NCBI RefSeq assembly: GCF_003112575.1
Contig: NZ_BEWC01000001.1
Span: forward strand, 1,240,001 to 1,304,000
Source: Streptomyces ardesiacus
GTDB taxonomy: Bacteria > Actinomycetota > Actinomycetes > Streptomycetales > Streptomycetaceae
Length of the DNA stretch: 64,000 nucleotides
Reading direction: 5' to 3'
Made by a program: the position numbers and the translations under genes
Notes under the pieces: generated by a model
Told to the model about the DNA's origin: nothing
What the model saw: only the letters and a program-made list of their open reading frames with translations
Databases searched by the model: none
Shown: in pieces, positions 46,190 through 54,305 of the stretch
How the letters are laid out: every line of letters starts with the position of its first letter
How positions within the stretch are numbered: the first letter of the stretch is position 1

Positions 46190-46235
46190 GGACACCCCGG
46201 CGCTGACGGGTGGGCGGCGGCCGAGCCGCCCACCC

Positions 46236-47348
46236 TCACGTTCCGCGGGCCCGGTTCCGTTCCAGTGCCCAGGCCACGTCCCGCAGGAGCGCGTGCCGCC
46301 AGCCCGCCCGGTCGTGACCGGACGCCGAACGGGAGACCCGCACGGTCGCCCCGGCCCGCTCGGTCAGCTCCTCCACCAGGCCGCAGTGCGGCAGCATCCG
46401 CCGCTCGTGCTCACCCACGTCGAAGGCCACCCGCAGCCCGGACAGGTCCGGCCGCCCGCGCAGCCGGGCCGCGAGCGCACCGCCGAGCGGGCCGCCCAGC
46501 GGGTCCGCCAGGTCCGGGGCACCGGGCGTCCACCACACCGACGGCGACTGACAGGCCACCCGCGACACCAGACCGGGGAACTCCAGGGCGGCGTACAGCG
46601 CGCTCAGCCCGCCCAGGCTCTGCCCCGCGACCACGAGCCGGTCCGGGTCGGCGGGCACACCGCTCTGGGCGACGAGGGGCAGCAGCTCGTCCCGCACCGC
46701 CTCCCACAGCTCGGGCCGGCAGCCGAACTCGGCCGCACGGTCCTTGGCGGGCAGGAACACGAGCGTGACCGGTGGCACGTCACCGCTCGCGACGGCCGAG
46801 TCGAACGCGGTCGTGGCCGGGTGCAGGTACAGCCAGTCGTCCCCGTCGAGCAGCAGCACCATGGGCCCGCCGCCGCCCGCCGGGTGGACCCGCACGGTCC
46901 GCCGGCCGCCGAGCCGCCGGCTCGTCCAGCGCAGCCGGGTGCGGGGCAGGGGCAGGACGTCGTCGGCGCCGACCGCGGGCCAGTGCGGCTGGGGCGGCGC
47001 GTCCGGGGTCGCGGCCACGGACCGGTCGCCGCCCGCACCGGCCGGGTTGCACGGGTCGGCGTACGCCGCCTCGCCCACCAGGAACCGGTAGGTCACCCGC
47101 AGCCGCGCCGGCATGCGCACCAGCGCGTACCAGCAGTCCGTGGCACGCCACCGGCGCAGCGGCACCGGCTCCGACCAACTCTCGAAGCCGATGACCGCCG
47201 CCTCGGAACCGCGGCGCAGGAACAGGGTCGTCCAGCCGTCGCCGTCCGCCACCGGCGCGGGGGTGCGTACGGCGGCCCAGAAGGCGTCGGTGCCAGGGGC
47301 GCCGGGCAGCCCGAACCCGGCGAACGGCTCTTCCCCCGCCAACTCCAT
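46236..47348 (-). CDS. cchJ: Ferric-siderophore esterase-like hydrolase CchJ
   Basis: This 370-residue cytoplasmic protein of the enterochelin esterase (Fes) family has an N-terminal immunoglobulin-like domain (about 1-140; VTYRFLVGEAAYADPCNPAG) and a C-terminal alpha/beta-hydrolase (about 150-370). The nucleophile is in VVAGQSLGGLSALYAAL, the catalytic His in RSASGHDRAGWRHAL, and QSPSVWW is typical of Fes. In the coelichelin pathway it has been proposed to release the peptide from CchH or to cleave the ferric complex; the sequence does not decide between these. AAGGAG precedes the ATG at 47348. It is divergent from cchK across one shared iron box. Confidence 0.92.
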   Translation of the reverse strand: MELAGEEPFAGFGLPGAPGTDAFWAAVRTPAPVADGDGWTTLFLRRGSEAAVIGFESWSEPVPLRRWRATDCWYALVRMPARLRVTYRFLVGEAAYADPCNPAGAGGDRSVAATPDAPPQPHWPAVGADDVLPLPRTRLRWTSRRLGGRRTVRVHPAGGGGPMVLLLDGDDWLYLHPATTAFDSAVASGDVPPVTLVFLPAKDRAAEFGCRPELWEAVRDELLPLVAQSGVPADPDRLVVAGQSLGGLSALYAALEFPGLVSRVACQSPSVWWTPGAPDLADPLGGPLGGALAARLRGRPDLSGLRVAFDVGEHERRMLPHCGLVEELTERAGATVRVSRSASGHDRAGWRHALLRDVAWALERNRARGT

Positions 47349-47397
47349 GAAGGTCTCCTTGTGGAGCGCGAAGCCCGAGGACTAAGCTCATCGAGCA

Positions 47398-47416
47398 TTA
47401 GGCGAGCCTAACCTAA
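47398..47416. promoter_or_regulatory. Iron box between cchJ and cchK
   Basis: TTAGGCGAGCCTAACCTAA matches the iron-box consensus well. The divergent starts lie 50 bases to the left (cchJ) and 21 bases to the right (cchK), so one bound repressor dimer could block both promoters. Confidence 0.9.
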
Positions 47417-47436
47417 TCTCCCGGGAGGTATCGGGT

Positions 47437-47655
47437 ATGAGCACCAACCCGTTCGACGACGCCGACGGCCGCTTCCTCGTCCTCGTCAACCAGGAGGGAC
47501 AGCACTCGCTCTGGCCCTCCTTCGCCGAGGTGCCCGGCGGTTGGACCGTCGCCTTCGAGGAGAACACCCGGGACGCCTGCCTGGAGTACGTCGAGACCAA
47601 CTGGACGGACCTGCGCCCCCGTTCCCTGGCCGAGTCCGCCGACGCTAACAGCTGA
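47437..47655 (+). CDS. cchK: MbtH-like NRPS accessory protein CchK
   Basis: This 72-residue MbtH-family protein is a small cytoplasmic partner that binds and activates adenylation domains of CchH. Family residues are conserved: [33 protein letters not shown] and C-terminal [10 protein letters not shown] (three key Trp present). GGGAGGTATCGGGT precedes the ATG at 47437. Its 3' end overlaps the converging chitinase gene by 11 bases. MbtH proteins can cross-complement other NRPS systems in the same strain. Confidence 0.97.
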   Translation: MSTNPFDDADGRFLVLVNQEGQHSLWPSFAEVPGGWTVAFEENTRDACLEYVETNWTDLRPRSLAESADANS

Positions 47656-48388
47656 GGTTGTCGCCGGGCTCCACGCCGAGGAGCCGGGTGAAGCGCTCGT
47701 AGTTCTCGATCCGGCTCTGGACCTGCGCGGGGTTGCCCCCGTCGCACTCCAGGCTGCCGTTGATGGCGCGGATGGTCTCCCCGAAGCCGGCGCCGTCGAC
47801 CATCGCGTCGTGCGGGGTCATGGTGCCGGGGCCGGACTGGGTGTTCCAGTACCACAGGCCCGTCTTCCAGGCCACGGCCGCGTCGTTCTGCACCAGGTCG
47901 GGGTTGTTGAGCAGGTCGATGCCGAGGGCGTCCCCGGCGGCCTTGTAGTTGAAGTTCCAGCTCAACTGGACGGGCCCGCGCCCGTAGTACTTGTCGTTGC
48001 CCGCCGGGCAGCCGTAGGGCTGGGAGGCGTCGCAGTAGTGCGGGTAGTTGGCGGTGTTCTGCTCGACGACGTACACCAGCCCGCCCGTCTCGTGACTGAC
48101 GTTGGCGAGGAAGGCGGCGGCCTCCTGCTTCTGCAGCGTCTCGCTGCCGGTGTGGGTGAAGCCCGGGTAGGCGCTGAGCGCGGCGGTGAGGCCGCTGTAG
48201 CTGTAGAAGGAGTTCCGGTCCGGGAACATCTCGTTGAACTGGCTCTCGCTCACCACGAATTCGGCGGCGCTGGCCCGGCCCGCGGGCTCCTCGGACTTCT
48301 GGGCGACGGCCGACGGGGCCGCGGTCAGGGTGCACAGGGCGGCCGCCGCGGCGGTGGCGGCCAGCAGTGCGAGTGTGCGGTGCTGCAC
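47645..48388 (-). CDS. Secreted GH19 chitinase
   Basis: This 247-residue secreted protein has a Sec signal (1-29, ending SAVAQ) and a GH19 catalytic domain. Catalytic Glu lies in [10 protein letters not shown] and the second acidic region follows; [15 protein letters not shown] is the strongest family signature. There are Cys pairs near [11 protein letters not shown] and the C-terminal Cys. There is no carbohydrate-binding module, which makes it shorter than ChiC-type GH19 enzymes; the adjacent chitin monooxygenase may supply crystalline-chitin access. The GTG at 48388 is preceded by AGGAG. The chitinase follows the monooxygenase gene on the same strand after 121 bases. Confidence 0.93.
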   Translation of the reverse strand: MQHRTLALLAATAAAAALCTLTAAPSAVAQKSEEPAGRASAAEFVVSESQFNEMFPDRNSFYSYSGLTAALSAYPGFTHTGSETLQKQEAAAFLANVSHETGGLVYVVEQNTANYPHYCDASQPYGCPAGNDKYYGRGPVQLSWNFNYKAAGDALGIDLLNNPDLVQNDAAVAWKTGLWYWNTQSGPGTMTPHDAMVDGAGFGETIRAINGSLECDGGNPAQVQSRIENYERFTRLLGVEPGDNLSC

Positions 48389-48509
48389 GATGTCGACTCC
48401 TGTTCGACGGGAACGACGGAGGGGGGAACGCGCGGCGGCCGGGGGAGGGGAAGCGACGGCCGGCCCCGCAAGGGCGCGCCGCCGCTCCCGTGCTCCCCCG
48501 ACCGGCCGG

Positions 48510-49028
48510 TCAGCCGCCGACGTTGACGTCGATGCAGGCGTAGAACGCGTTGTCGGTGTCGGCGACGTTCCACACGGCGAGCACCTTCTGCTGGCCGGTG
48601 AGCCCGCCGAAGTCGACCTGGTGGTTCACCACGGCGCCCGGCTTGGCGCCGCCGTCGTCGAACAGCGCGATCCGCTGACCGCCGACGTAGTACTCCCAGG
48701 TGCTGGTGGCGTGCTGCGCGGTGAGCCGCCACGAGAACGTCGTGTTCTTCGACACCGGGGTGACCTGCCAGCCCCTGCTGTCGTCGTCCAGGTCCGCGAA
48801 GCGGCTGTTGCCGCCGCTGCAACTGGTCAGCCCCTTGGGGCCCTCGACGCTCTGGGGCTCGTACTTGATGTCGCCGCAGGACACCGTGCCCGCCGCGCAC
48901 TGGGCCTGGCGGCTGGGCGGATCGGAGATGTAGCCGTGGGCGCTCGCCGAGGCGGCGGGGAGGCTCACGGCGACGACGGGGGCCAGGGCCGCGCCGATCA
49001 GGGCAGCGGTCTTCCGGCGTACGTTCAT
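48510..49028 (-). CDS. AA10 chitin-active lytic polysaccharide monooxygenase (chitin-binding protein)
   Basis: This 172-residue secreted copper monooxygenase cleaves crystalline chitin oxidatively. Signal cleavage after ...ASASA leaves His as residue 1 of the mature protein (HGYISDPPSRQAQC), the first histidine-brace ligand; the second is His in RLTAQHATSTWEYYVGG. The mature part is a single AA10 domain ending DVNVGG, with no extra binding module. The ATG at 49028 is preceded by AAGGAG-type sequence. A DasR-type site lies 185 bases upstream, matching the known N-acetylglucosamine control of Streptomyces chitinolytic genes. Confidence 0.95.
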   Translation of the reverse strand: MNVRRKTAALIGAALAPVVAVSLPAASASAHGYISDPPSRQAQCAAGTVSCGDIKYEPQSVEGPKGLTSCSGGNSRFADLDDDSRGWQVTPVSKNTTFSWRLTAQHATSTWEYYVGGQRIALFDDGGAKPGAVVNHQVDFGGLTGQQKVLAVWNVADTDNAFYACIDVNVGG

Positions 49029-49451
49029 GGGAACTCCTTCACATCCGGCCGTCCCTGGGCACGCGCGGTCATGTGTGGGGGTGACCGCGCACGCCGGGTA
49101 CGGCCTCTCGTGGGTGGGGCCAGGAGGCGCGAAGGTGACGCGCGCTCACCGTCCTCGCGGGGGAGTGGGACCCCCGGCAAGGCTCAACTCCGCAAGCGGA
49201 GCGGCGAGTTCTGTTGGACTAGACCATACAAGCGCTCGACGTGACCGTGTCAAGAGTGTGTCGGCGACGCGTCCGGGGACCGTGCCGGGGAGGTGATCGC
49301 CGGCCCCCGCCGGTAGGGCCGACCGGGTACAGGATGCCCCGCTCCGCGCCGCCCGCCCGGGAATCGGCCTCGACGCTGCTAGTTTCGCCAGCCGTCGGAC
49401 AAACGCGGACGCCTCGGTCGGAGGCGGGCATCGCTTGCAGAGGGAGTACGG
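49029..49451. promoter_or_regulatory. Divergent promoter region of the monooxygenase and ferritin-like genes
   Basis: This 423-base gap contains no convincing gene. It holds the dre-like site at 49213-49228 and a small dyad CTCCGC-AA-GCGGAG at 49188-49201 next to it. The rest is ordinary GC-rich sequence. Confidence 0.6.
49213..49228. promoter_or_regulatory. DasR-responsive element (dre)-like site
   Basis: GTTGGACTAGACCATA matches the DasR core TGGTCTAGACCA at 11 of 12 positions. It lies upstream of the chitin monooxygenase/chitinase pair, which are the kind of genes known to be controlled by DasR in response to glucosamine phosphates. Confidence 0.75.
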
Positions 49452-50585
49452 GTGACTGGAGTGCGCGAGGAATCGTCGGGGACGGGCGCCCCGTTCGGGC
49501 GAAGGACCTTCATGGCGTCGGCCGTCCTGACGGCCGCCGCTCCCGTCGCGGCCGCCGCACCCGCACGGGCGGCCGCCGGGACCGAGGGCACCGTGCCCGG
49601 CTGCCGGTCCGTGGCGGGACTGCTCGCCGTCCCGCACGCCGGCCGCGGCGTGGAGTGGCTGCGGGAGGCCCTCCAGGTCGCCGTGGCCCTCGAACTCGCC
49701 ACCATTCCGCCCTACCTGTGCGGCTGGTGGTCCGTGGGGGACCGCACCAGCCACGTCGCACGGCTCGTGCGGCGCATCGTCGGCGACGAGATGTACCACA
49801 TGGGCGTCGTCTGCAACCTGCTGGTGGCCGTGGGCGGCCGGCCGCGGATCCCGGACGCGGCCCTCGCCTACCCGGGCCCCCTGCCCGGCGGGGTGCGCGA
49901 GGAGGTGAACGTCTACCTCTCGGGTCTCAACAGGCCCTTCGTGCGCGACGTGATGATGGCGATCGAAGCCCCCGAGGCCCCGCTCGCCCGCGGCCTGAAC
50001 AGCTCGCCCAGCATCGGCCACTTCTACGACGACCTCATGAACGCCTTCCGGGCCACGGCGCCCGAGCTGTCGTCCCACGGGCAGCTGTCCGAGCGCATCG
50101 GCGCCGACGTCCTGGAACCCGTGACGGACCTCGACGGCGTCGAGCGGGCCATCGAGATCATCAAGGAGCAGGGCGAGGGCACCACCAGCTCCCCCGACGA
50201 CGCCTTCGGGGACGACTACCCGGCCCACTACTACGCCTTCGGCGAGATCTACCACGGCCGGCAACTGCGCCAGGAGGCCGACGGCTGGCGGTTCACCGGC
50301 GCTCCCGTGCCCTTCCCCGACGCACGCCCCATGGCCCGGGTTCCGGCCGGTGGCTGGCGCGGCGCGCCGCAGCGCGTCCAGGACCTGCTCGACCGCTTCG
50401 ACACCGCCTACGCCAAGGTGCTCAGCACCCTCGAAGCGGCCTGGACCGACGGCGACGCCCGCACCCTGCGCTCGGCCGTCCGGACCATGGGGTCGTTGGA
50501 AGCCCCCGCGCTGGAGCTGATGGAAATCCCCGTCCGGGGCGGCTCCGGCACCTACGGTCCCCAGTTCCGGCCGCCCCGCGCCTGA
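49452..50585 (+). CDS. Exported ferritin-like (iminophenylpyruvate dimer synthase/VioB-type) protein
   Basis: This 377-residue protein has a Tat-type signal (GRRTFMASAVLTAAAPVAAAAP, cleavage about residue 42) and a ferritin-like domain of the VioB/RebD/StaD iminophenylpyruvate-dimer-synthase superfamily. Metal-ligand motifs are LREALQVAVALELATIPPYLCG, with a Glu in helix 1, and VGDEMYHMGVVCNLL. Characterised relatives condense imine forms of aromatic amino acids in bisindole biosynthesis, but they are cytoplasmic and heme-associated; this one is exported and lacks pathway neighbours, so the substrate is unknown. It uses a GTG start at 49452, preceded by AGGGAG. Confidence 0.8.
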   Translation: MTGVREESSGTGAPFGRRTFMASAVLTAAAPVAAAAPARAAAGTEGTVPGCRSVAGLLAVPHAGRGVEWLREALQVAVALELATIPPYLCGWWSVGDRTSHVARLVRRIVGDEMYHMGVVCNLLVAVGGRPRIPDAALAYPGPLPGGVREEVNVYLSGLNRPFVRDVMMAIEAPEAPLARGLNSSPSIGHFYDDLMNAFRATAPELSSHGQLSERIGADVLEPVTDLDGVERAIEIIKEQGEGTTSSPDDAFGDDYPAHYYAFGEIYHGRQLRQEADGWRFTGAPVPFPDARPMARVPAGGWRGAPQRVQDLLDRFDTAYAKVLSTLEAAWTDGDARTLRSAVRTMGSLEAPALELMEIPVRGGSGTYGPQFRPPRA

Positions 50586-50603
50586 CCCCGGCCGGGCGGG
50601 TCA

Positions 50604-50950
50604 GTGGCTCCCGGTGAGGGTGCCGGCGAGCCTTTCGCGCAGGACGGTGCTGTGCTCGTCCGGGCCGACGATCTCGACCCGCTTGCCGCGCTGCGCGTAC
50701 TTGGGGCCACCGACCGCCTGGACCGCGGCGACGACCCCCTGCCGGCCGGCCGGCCGGCGAGCGCGAGCGGCTCCTGGAGCGCGTCCGCGTCTTCGAACGG
50801 GCGGCCCGGCAGCGGGTCGCCGACCTGCGGACGCAGCTGGCGCGCGCGGAGGAGTTCGCCGCGACCCTGGCCGACCGCCTCGGCGGCGCGACGGCCGGGC
50901 AGGGCCGGGACGCGCCGCCGGAGGCGCCCGCGCCTACCCCACCTGCATGA
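50604..50950 (+). pseudogene. Frameshifted remnant of a MerR-like regulator
   Basis: The first half reads well in one frame (ALRVLGATDRLDRGDDPLPA) and the second half in another (GERERLLERVRVFERAARQ, then RVADLRTQLARAEEFAATLADRL), with the switch at a run of GGCC tetranucleotide repeats near 50741-50758. The joined sequence looks like the C-terminal effector and coiled-coil part of a MerR-family regulator. The N-terminal helix-turn-helix is not present upstream. It is therefore truncated and frameshifted. The stop (50948-50950) overlaps the converging VOC gene. Family identity is tentative. Confidence 0.42.
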
Positions 50951-51326
50951 TCTGGATCAGATTGCCGCAGGTGTCGTCCAGGACGGCGGTGGTGACCGGG
51001 CCCATCTCCATCGGCTCCTGGGTGAAGTGCACGCCGAGCCCGCGCAGCCGGTCGTACTCCGCGCGCACGTCGTCCACGGAGAACGAGGCGGCCGGGATGC
51101 CGTCCTGGGCCAGCGCCGTCCGGTACGGCCCCACGGCGGGATGACCGGCGGGCTCCAGCAGCAGCTCGGTCCCGTCCGGGGCCTGGGGCGAGACCACGGT
51201 CAGCCACCGGTCCCCTCCCGCCCCCACGGGCACGTCGTGCTTCTTCGCGAAGCCCAGCGTCTCGGTGTAGAAGCGCAGGGCGTGGGCCTGGTCGTCGACG
51301 AAGACGCTGGTCAGGTGGATCTTCAT
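50934..51326 (-). CDS. VOC-superfamily (glyoxalase/bleomycin-resistance-like) protein
   Basis: This 130-residue single vicinal-oxygen-chelate domain protein has paired beta-alpha-beta-beta-beta units: KIHLTSVFVDDQAHALRFYTETLGF and ASFSVDDVRAEYDRLRGLGVHF, ending in VLDDTCGNLIQIMQ. Such proteins bind metal and act as lyases, dioxygenases or drug binders; the ligand is unknown. I chose the ATG at 51326 because GGAGAG lies upstream and the protein then begins at the first strand; the open frame reaches 51413. Confidence 0.9.
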   Translation of the reverse strand: MKIHLTSVFVDDQAHALRFYTETLGFAKKHDVPVGAGGDRWLTVVSPQAPDGTELLLEPAGHPAVGPYRTALAQDGIPAASFSVDDVRAEYDRLRGLGVHFTQEPMEMGPVTTAVLDDTCGNLIQIMQVG

Positions 51327-51409
51327 GGTGATCTCTCCGGTGCGTGGGTCCGGGCCGTGCGGCCACGAGTGCTCGGCGGGTCGGAACCCTCCGGGCCACC
51401 ACCTGCCTA

Positions 51410-52522
51410 TCAAGTGCCCTCGTGTCCGGCAACGGCCGGGCCCGCGTCGCCGAAGCCCGGCGCCGGGCCGGCCAGGGCGGCGACCAGGGCGTCCACCGGC
51501 AGCGCCGGCACCGTCCGGCCGCCGGGGCCGGTCGTCGGGACCGCCGCCAGCAGGGAGTTGAGCACCGCCTCCTCCACACCGTCCAGGACGGCCTCGAACA
51601 GGGGGTCCAGATCCGCGTCGGCCACCGGGAGGCCGGCATCCGGGCGCGTGCCGAACGCGACGGCGTAGTCACCACTGCCGTGGCCGTACGCCGCGCCCGT
51701 GCGGGCCAGCGCGAACACGGCGCGCCGTGCGACACGAGTGAGCTGCCGGGCGTCGAGGGGCGCGTCGGTGGCCACCACGATCATGCAGGAACCGACGTCC
51801 GTGTCCGGCCCCGTACCGCCCGGCCCGGCGGCCGGGGAGCGCGGGGCGAGGGGCCGGCCGAGCACCCGCAGCGTGCCGCCGAAGTTCGCCTGCACCAGCA
51901 CGCCCACCGTCCGGCGCCGGTCCCCCACCGTCGGCACGCGGGAGGCGGTGCCGACACCGGCCTTGAACCCCAGCGCGACGGTGCCGGTCCCGGCGCCGAC
52001 GCACCCCTCGGCCACCGGTCCGCCCGAGGCCGTGTCGAGGGCGCCCCGCACGTGCTCCTCGTGGACGGGCCGGGCCCGGATGTCGGACAGGAAGCCGTCG
52101 TTGCACTCGCCCACGACCGGGTTGAGGCTCCGCACCTCCTCGCACCCGGGCCGCTCCAGCACCCAGCCGACCAGGGCGTCGGCCACCCGGAACGCCGACA
52201 GCGTCGAGGTGAGCAGCACCGGGGTCTCCAGTGCGCCGAGTTCGGTGAGCTGGGTGGTGCCGATCAGCTTGCCGTAGCCGTTGCCCGTGAACACCCCGGC
52301 GGGCAGCGGCGTGCCGGGACCGGCGAGGTCGGGCACCACGGCGGTGACCCCGGTGTGCACGTCCGGCGGCCGGCGCACGGTCGTGTGCCCGACGCGGACG
52401 CCCGGCACGTCGGTGATGGCGTTCAGGGGCCCGGTGCCGCAGGACCCGACGACGACACCGAGGTCACGCGCCCGGGGCCGGGTGGGGCCGGACGCGGAAG
52501 GCGGACGAGGTGGTGATCCCAT
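51410..52522 (-). CDS. DmpA/P1-family aminopeptidase (S58)
   Basis: This 370-residue protein resembles L-aminopeptidase D-Ala-esterase/amidase DmpA, an N-terminal-nucleophile enzyme activated by self-cleavage. The opening NAITDVPGVRVGHTTV, the VLLTSTLSAFRVADALVGW segment, and the cleavage-site Ser in DVGSCMIVVATDAPLDARQL are family hallmarks; AAYGHGSGDYAVAFGT follows. Cleavage before Ser (about residue 250) would give two chains. The Pro/Arg-rich first 18 residues are not family-typical, so a later start is possible. The ATG at 52522 is used. No neighbour explains the physiological substrate. Confidence 0.88.
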   Translation of the reverse strand: MGSPPRPPSASGPTRPRARDLGVVVGSCGTGPLNAITDVPGVRVGHTTVRRPPDVHTGVTAVVPDLAGPGTPLPAGVFTGNGYGKLIGTTQLTELGALETPVLLTSTLSAFRVADALVGWVLERPGCEEVRSLNPVVGECNDGFLSDIRARPVHEEHVRGALDTASGGPVAEGCVGAGTGTVALGFKAGVGTASRVPTVGDRRRTVGVLVQANFGGTLRVLGRPLAPRSPAAGPGGTGPDTDVGSCMIVVATDAPLDARQLTRVARRAVFALARTGAAYGHGSGDYAVAFGTRPDAGLPVADADLDPLFEAVLDGVEEAVLNSLLAAVPTTGPGGRTVPALPVDALVAALAGPAPGFGDAGPAVAGHEGT

Positions 52523-52598
52523 GGTCCGGACGCTACGCCCCGGGCGACGGGCCCCGCCACGGCCGCGGGGTGTCGGCGGCGAACGCCCCGGCCGGCGG

Positions 52599-53111
52599 TC
52601 AGGCGCGCGAGGGGCCGCGCACCGGGTGCTTGCTCAGGACGGAGACCCGGTTGAAGGCGTTGATGCTGATGGCCACCCAGATCACGGCGGAGATCTCGTC
52701 GTCCGACAGCACGCCCCGGGCCGCGGAGTACGCGGCGCTCTGCGCGCCCGCGTCGGCTGGGTGTGTGGTGGCCTCGGCGAGGGCCAGCGCCGCGCGTTCC
52801 CCGGGCGAGAACAGCTCGGTGTCGCGCCAGGCCGGCAGCACCCCGAGCCGCTGGGTCGTCTCGCCGGCCCGCAGCGCCGCCCTGGTGTGCGCGTTGAGGC
52901 AGTAGGCACAGGCGTTGAGCTGGGAGACGCGGATGTTGACCAGTTCCACGAGGGTCCGGTCGAGTCCCGCCGCTTCGGCGACGCCCCGGACCGCCTCTGC
53001 CGTGGCGCGCAGGGCCGCGTAGGCGTCGGGGCTCTGCTTGTCGACGAACACGCGTCGCTCGTCGGTGCCTCCAGGGGTCCCTGCATCGGGGCGTACAGGC
53101 GTCTGTGTCAC
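52599..53111 (-). CDS. AhpD-like carboxymuconolactone-decarboxylase-family protein
   Basis: This 170-residue all-helical protein has the AhpD redox motif in LNACAYCLNAHTRAALRAGET (CxxC with His three residues after the second Cys), so it is likely a peroxidase-linked disulfide reductase or a gamma-carboxymuconolactone decarboxylase-like enzyme. The start is the GTG at 53111. It is divergent from the pirin gene across a short AT-rich gap, and the two may share an oxidative-stress regulator. Confidence 0.9.
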   Translation of the reverse strand: MTQTPVRPDAGTPGGTDERRVFVDKQSPDAYAALRATAEAVRGVAEAAGLDRTLVELVNIRVSQLNACAYCLNAHTRAALRAGETTQRLGVLPAWRDTELFSPGERAALALAEATTHPADAGAQSAAYSAARGVLSDDEISAVIWVAISINAFNRVSVLSKHPVRGPSRA

Positions 53112-53149
53112 GGGGTGCCCTCCGTCGCGCGGTCGCGTTCGTCACGTCC

Positions 53150-53195
53150 TATCATCGAACCATAGAAGTTGAAATTGAAACTTTCAGGGTCGAGT
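53150..53195. promoter_or_regulatory. AT-rich divergent promoter/operator between the AhpD-like and pirin genes
   Basis: The segment from 53150 to 53190 is markedly AT-rich against the surroundings and contains TTGAAATTGAAACTTTCA, an imperfect dyad (AGTT...AACT). It is the only sizeable low-GC patch here and very likely carries both promoters and a regulator site, possibly MarR-type. The regulator is not encoded nearby. Confidence 0.5.
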
Positions 53196-53209
53196 GGGAG
53201 GGCCGAGCG

Positions 53210-54181
53210 GTGAGCAACACGGAGACGCGCCCCGCCGAAGTCAGGTGCGGGGCACCGGAGAACGGGACGCCCGCGGCCGGCGTGGAGATCCTCACCGCGC
53301 GGGACGTCCCGCTCGGCGGGCCGCGGGCGATGACGGTGCGCCGGACGCTGCCCCAGCGGGCCCGGACCCTGATCGGGGCCTGGTGCTTCGCCGACCACTA
53401 CGGTCCCGACGAGGTCTCGCGGTCGGGCGGCATGAACGTGGCCCCCCACCCGCACATCGGTCTGCAGACCGTCAGTTGGCTGTTCAGCGGGACGATCGAG
53501 CACCGGGACAGCGTGGGCAGCCACGCGCTGGTCAGGCCGGGCGAGGTGAACCTCATGACGGGCGGCCTCGGCATCAGCCACTCGGAGGTGTCCACGCCGG
53601 ACACCACGATCCTGCACGGCGTGCAGCTCTGGGTGGCGCTGCCCTCGGAGCACCGCGACACCGCCCCGGCCTTCGAGCACCACGTGCCCGCCCCGGTCCC
53701 CCTGGACGGCGGCGAGGTGCGCGTCTTCCTCGGCTCGCTCGCCGGGGACACCTCGCCGGTCGGCACCTTCACGCCCCTGCTCGGTGCCGAGGTGACCCTC
53801 GCCCCGGGCGCCGCCGTGACCCTGGACGTCGACCCCGGCTTCGAGCACGGCGTCCTCGTCGACAGCGGCGACGTCCGCCTGGAGGGGACGGCCGTACGCC
53901 CCGCCGAACTGGCGTACACCGCACCGGGACGCGGCACCCTCGCCCTCACGAACGAGGCTCCCGCGCCCGCCCGGCTGCTGGTCCTGGGCGGGCCCCCCTT
54001 CCCGGAGGAGATCGTCATGTGGTGGAACTTCGTGGGGCGCTCGCACGAGGAGATCGTCCGGGCCCGCGAGGACTGGACGAAGGGCGACCGCTTCGGCGAG
54101 GTCCACGGTTACGACGGCGCTCCGCTGCCCGCACCCGAGCTGCCGAACACGCCTCTCAAGCCGCGGCGCAGGGCGCGCTGA
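53210..54181 (+). CDS. Pirin-family protein
   Basis: This 323-residue cytoplasmic bicupin has metal-ligand histidines in NVAPHPHIGLQTVSWLFSG (HPHIG), SGTIEHRDSVGS and LGISHSEVS, as in pirins with quercetinase or regulatory activity; Streptomyces pirins can modulate acyl-CoA metabolism. The GTG at 53210 is chosen because the protein then begins close to the first conserved strand; there is a weak GAG-rich site upstream. It is monocistronic, followed by a gene on the same strand after 124 bases. Confidence 0.92.
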   Translation: MSNTETRPAEVRCGAPENGTPAAGVEILTARDVPLGGPRAMTVRRTLPQRARTLIGAWCFADHYGPDEVSRSGGMNVAPHPHIGLQTVSWLFSGTIEHRDSVGSHALVRPGEVNLMTGGLGISHSEVSTPDTTILHGVQLWVALPSEHRDTAPAFEHHVPAPVPLDGGEVRVFLGSLAGDTSPVGTFTPLLGAEVTLAPGAAVTLDVDPGFEHGVLVDSGDVRLEGTAVRPAELAYTAPGRGTLALTNEAPAPARLLVLGGPPFPEEIVMWWNFVGRSHEEIVRAREDWTKGDRFGEVHGYDGAPLPAPELPNTPLKPRRRAR

Positions 54182-54305
54182 CCGTGCCGGGAGGGCCTGG
54201 CCGGCCGTGAGTCCGAAGCGGCCGGGCCCGCCGGAAAATGAGGTATGCCGGTTATCGGCGTAACGTGGCTGACGCGGATCAGTGCCCCACGCGGAAGGAT
54301 CAGCC

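Noticed and set aside
46236..47348. CchJ as a canonical NRPS thioesterase domain split from CchH
   Set aside because: The Fes-type N-terminal domain and GQSLGG/SGHD pattern fit enterochelin-esterase-like proteins better than type I or II thioesterases, although a release role has been proposed.
50614..51144. An intact plus-strand gene across the MerR-like remnant
   Set aside because: The single-frame translation is Arg/Pro-rich; only a composite of two frames looks protein-like, and the rest overlaps the VOC gene antisense.
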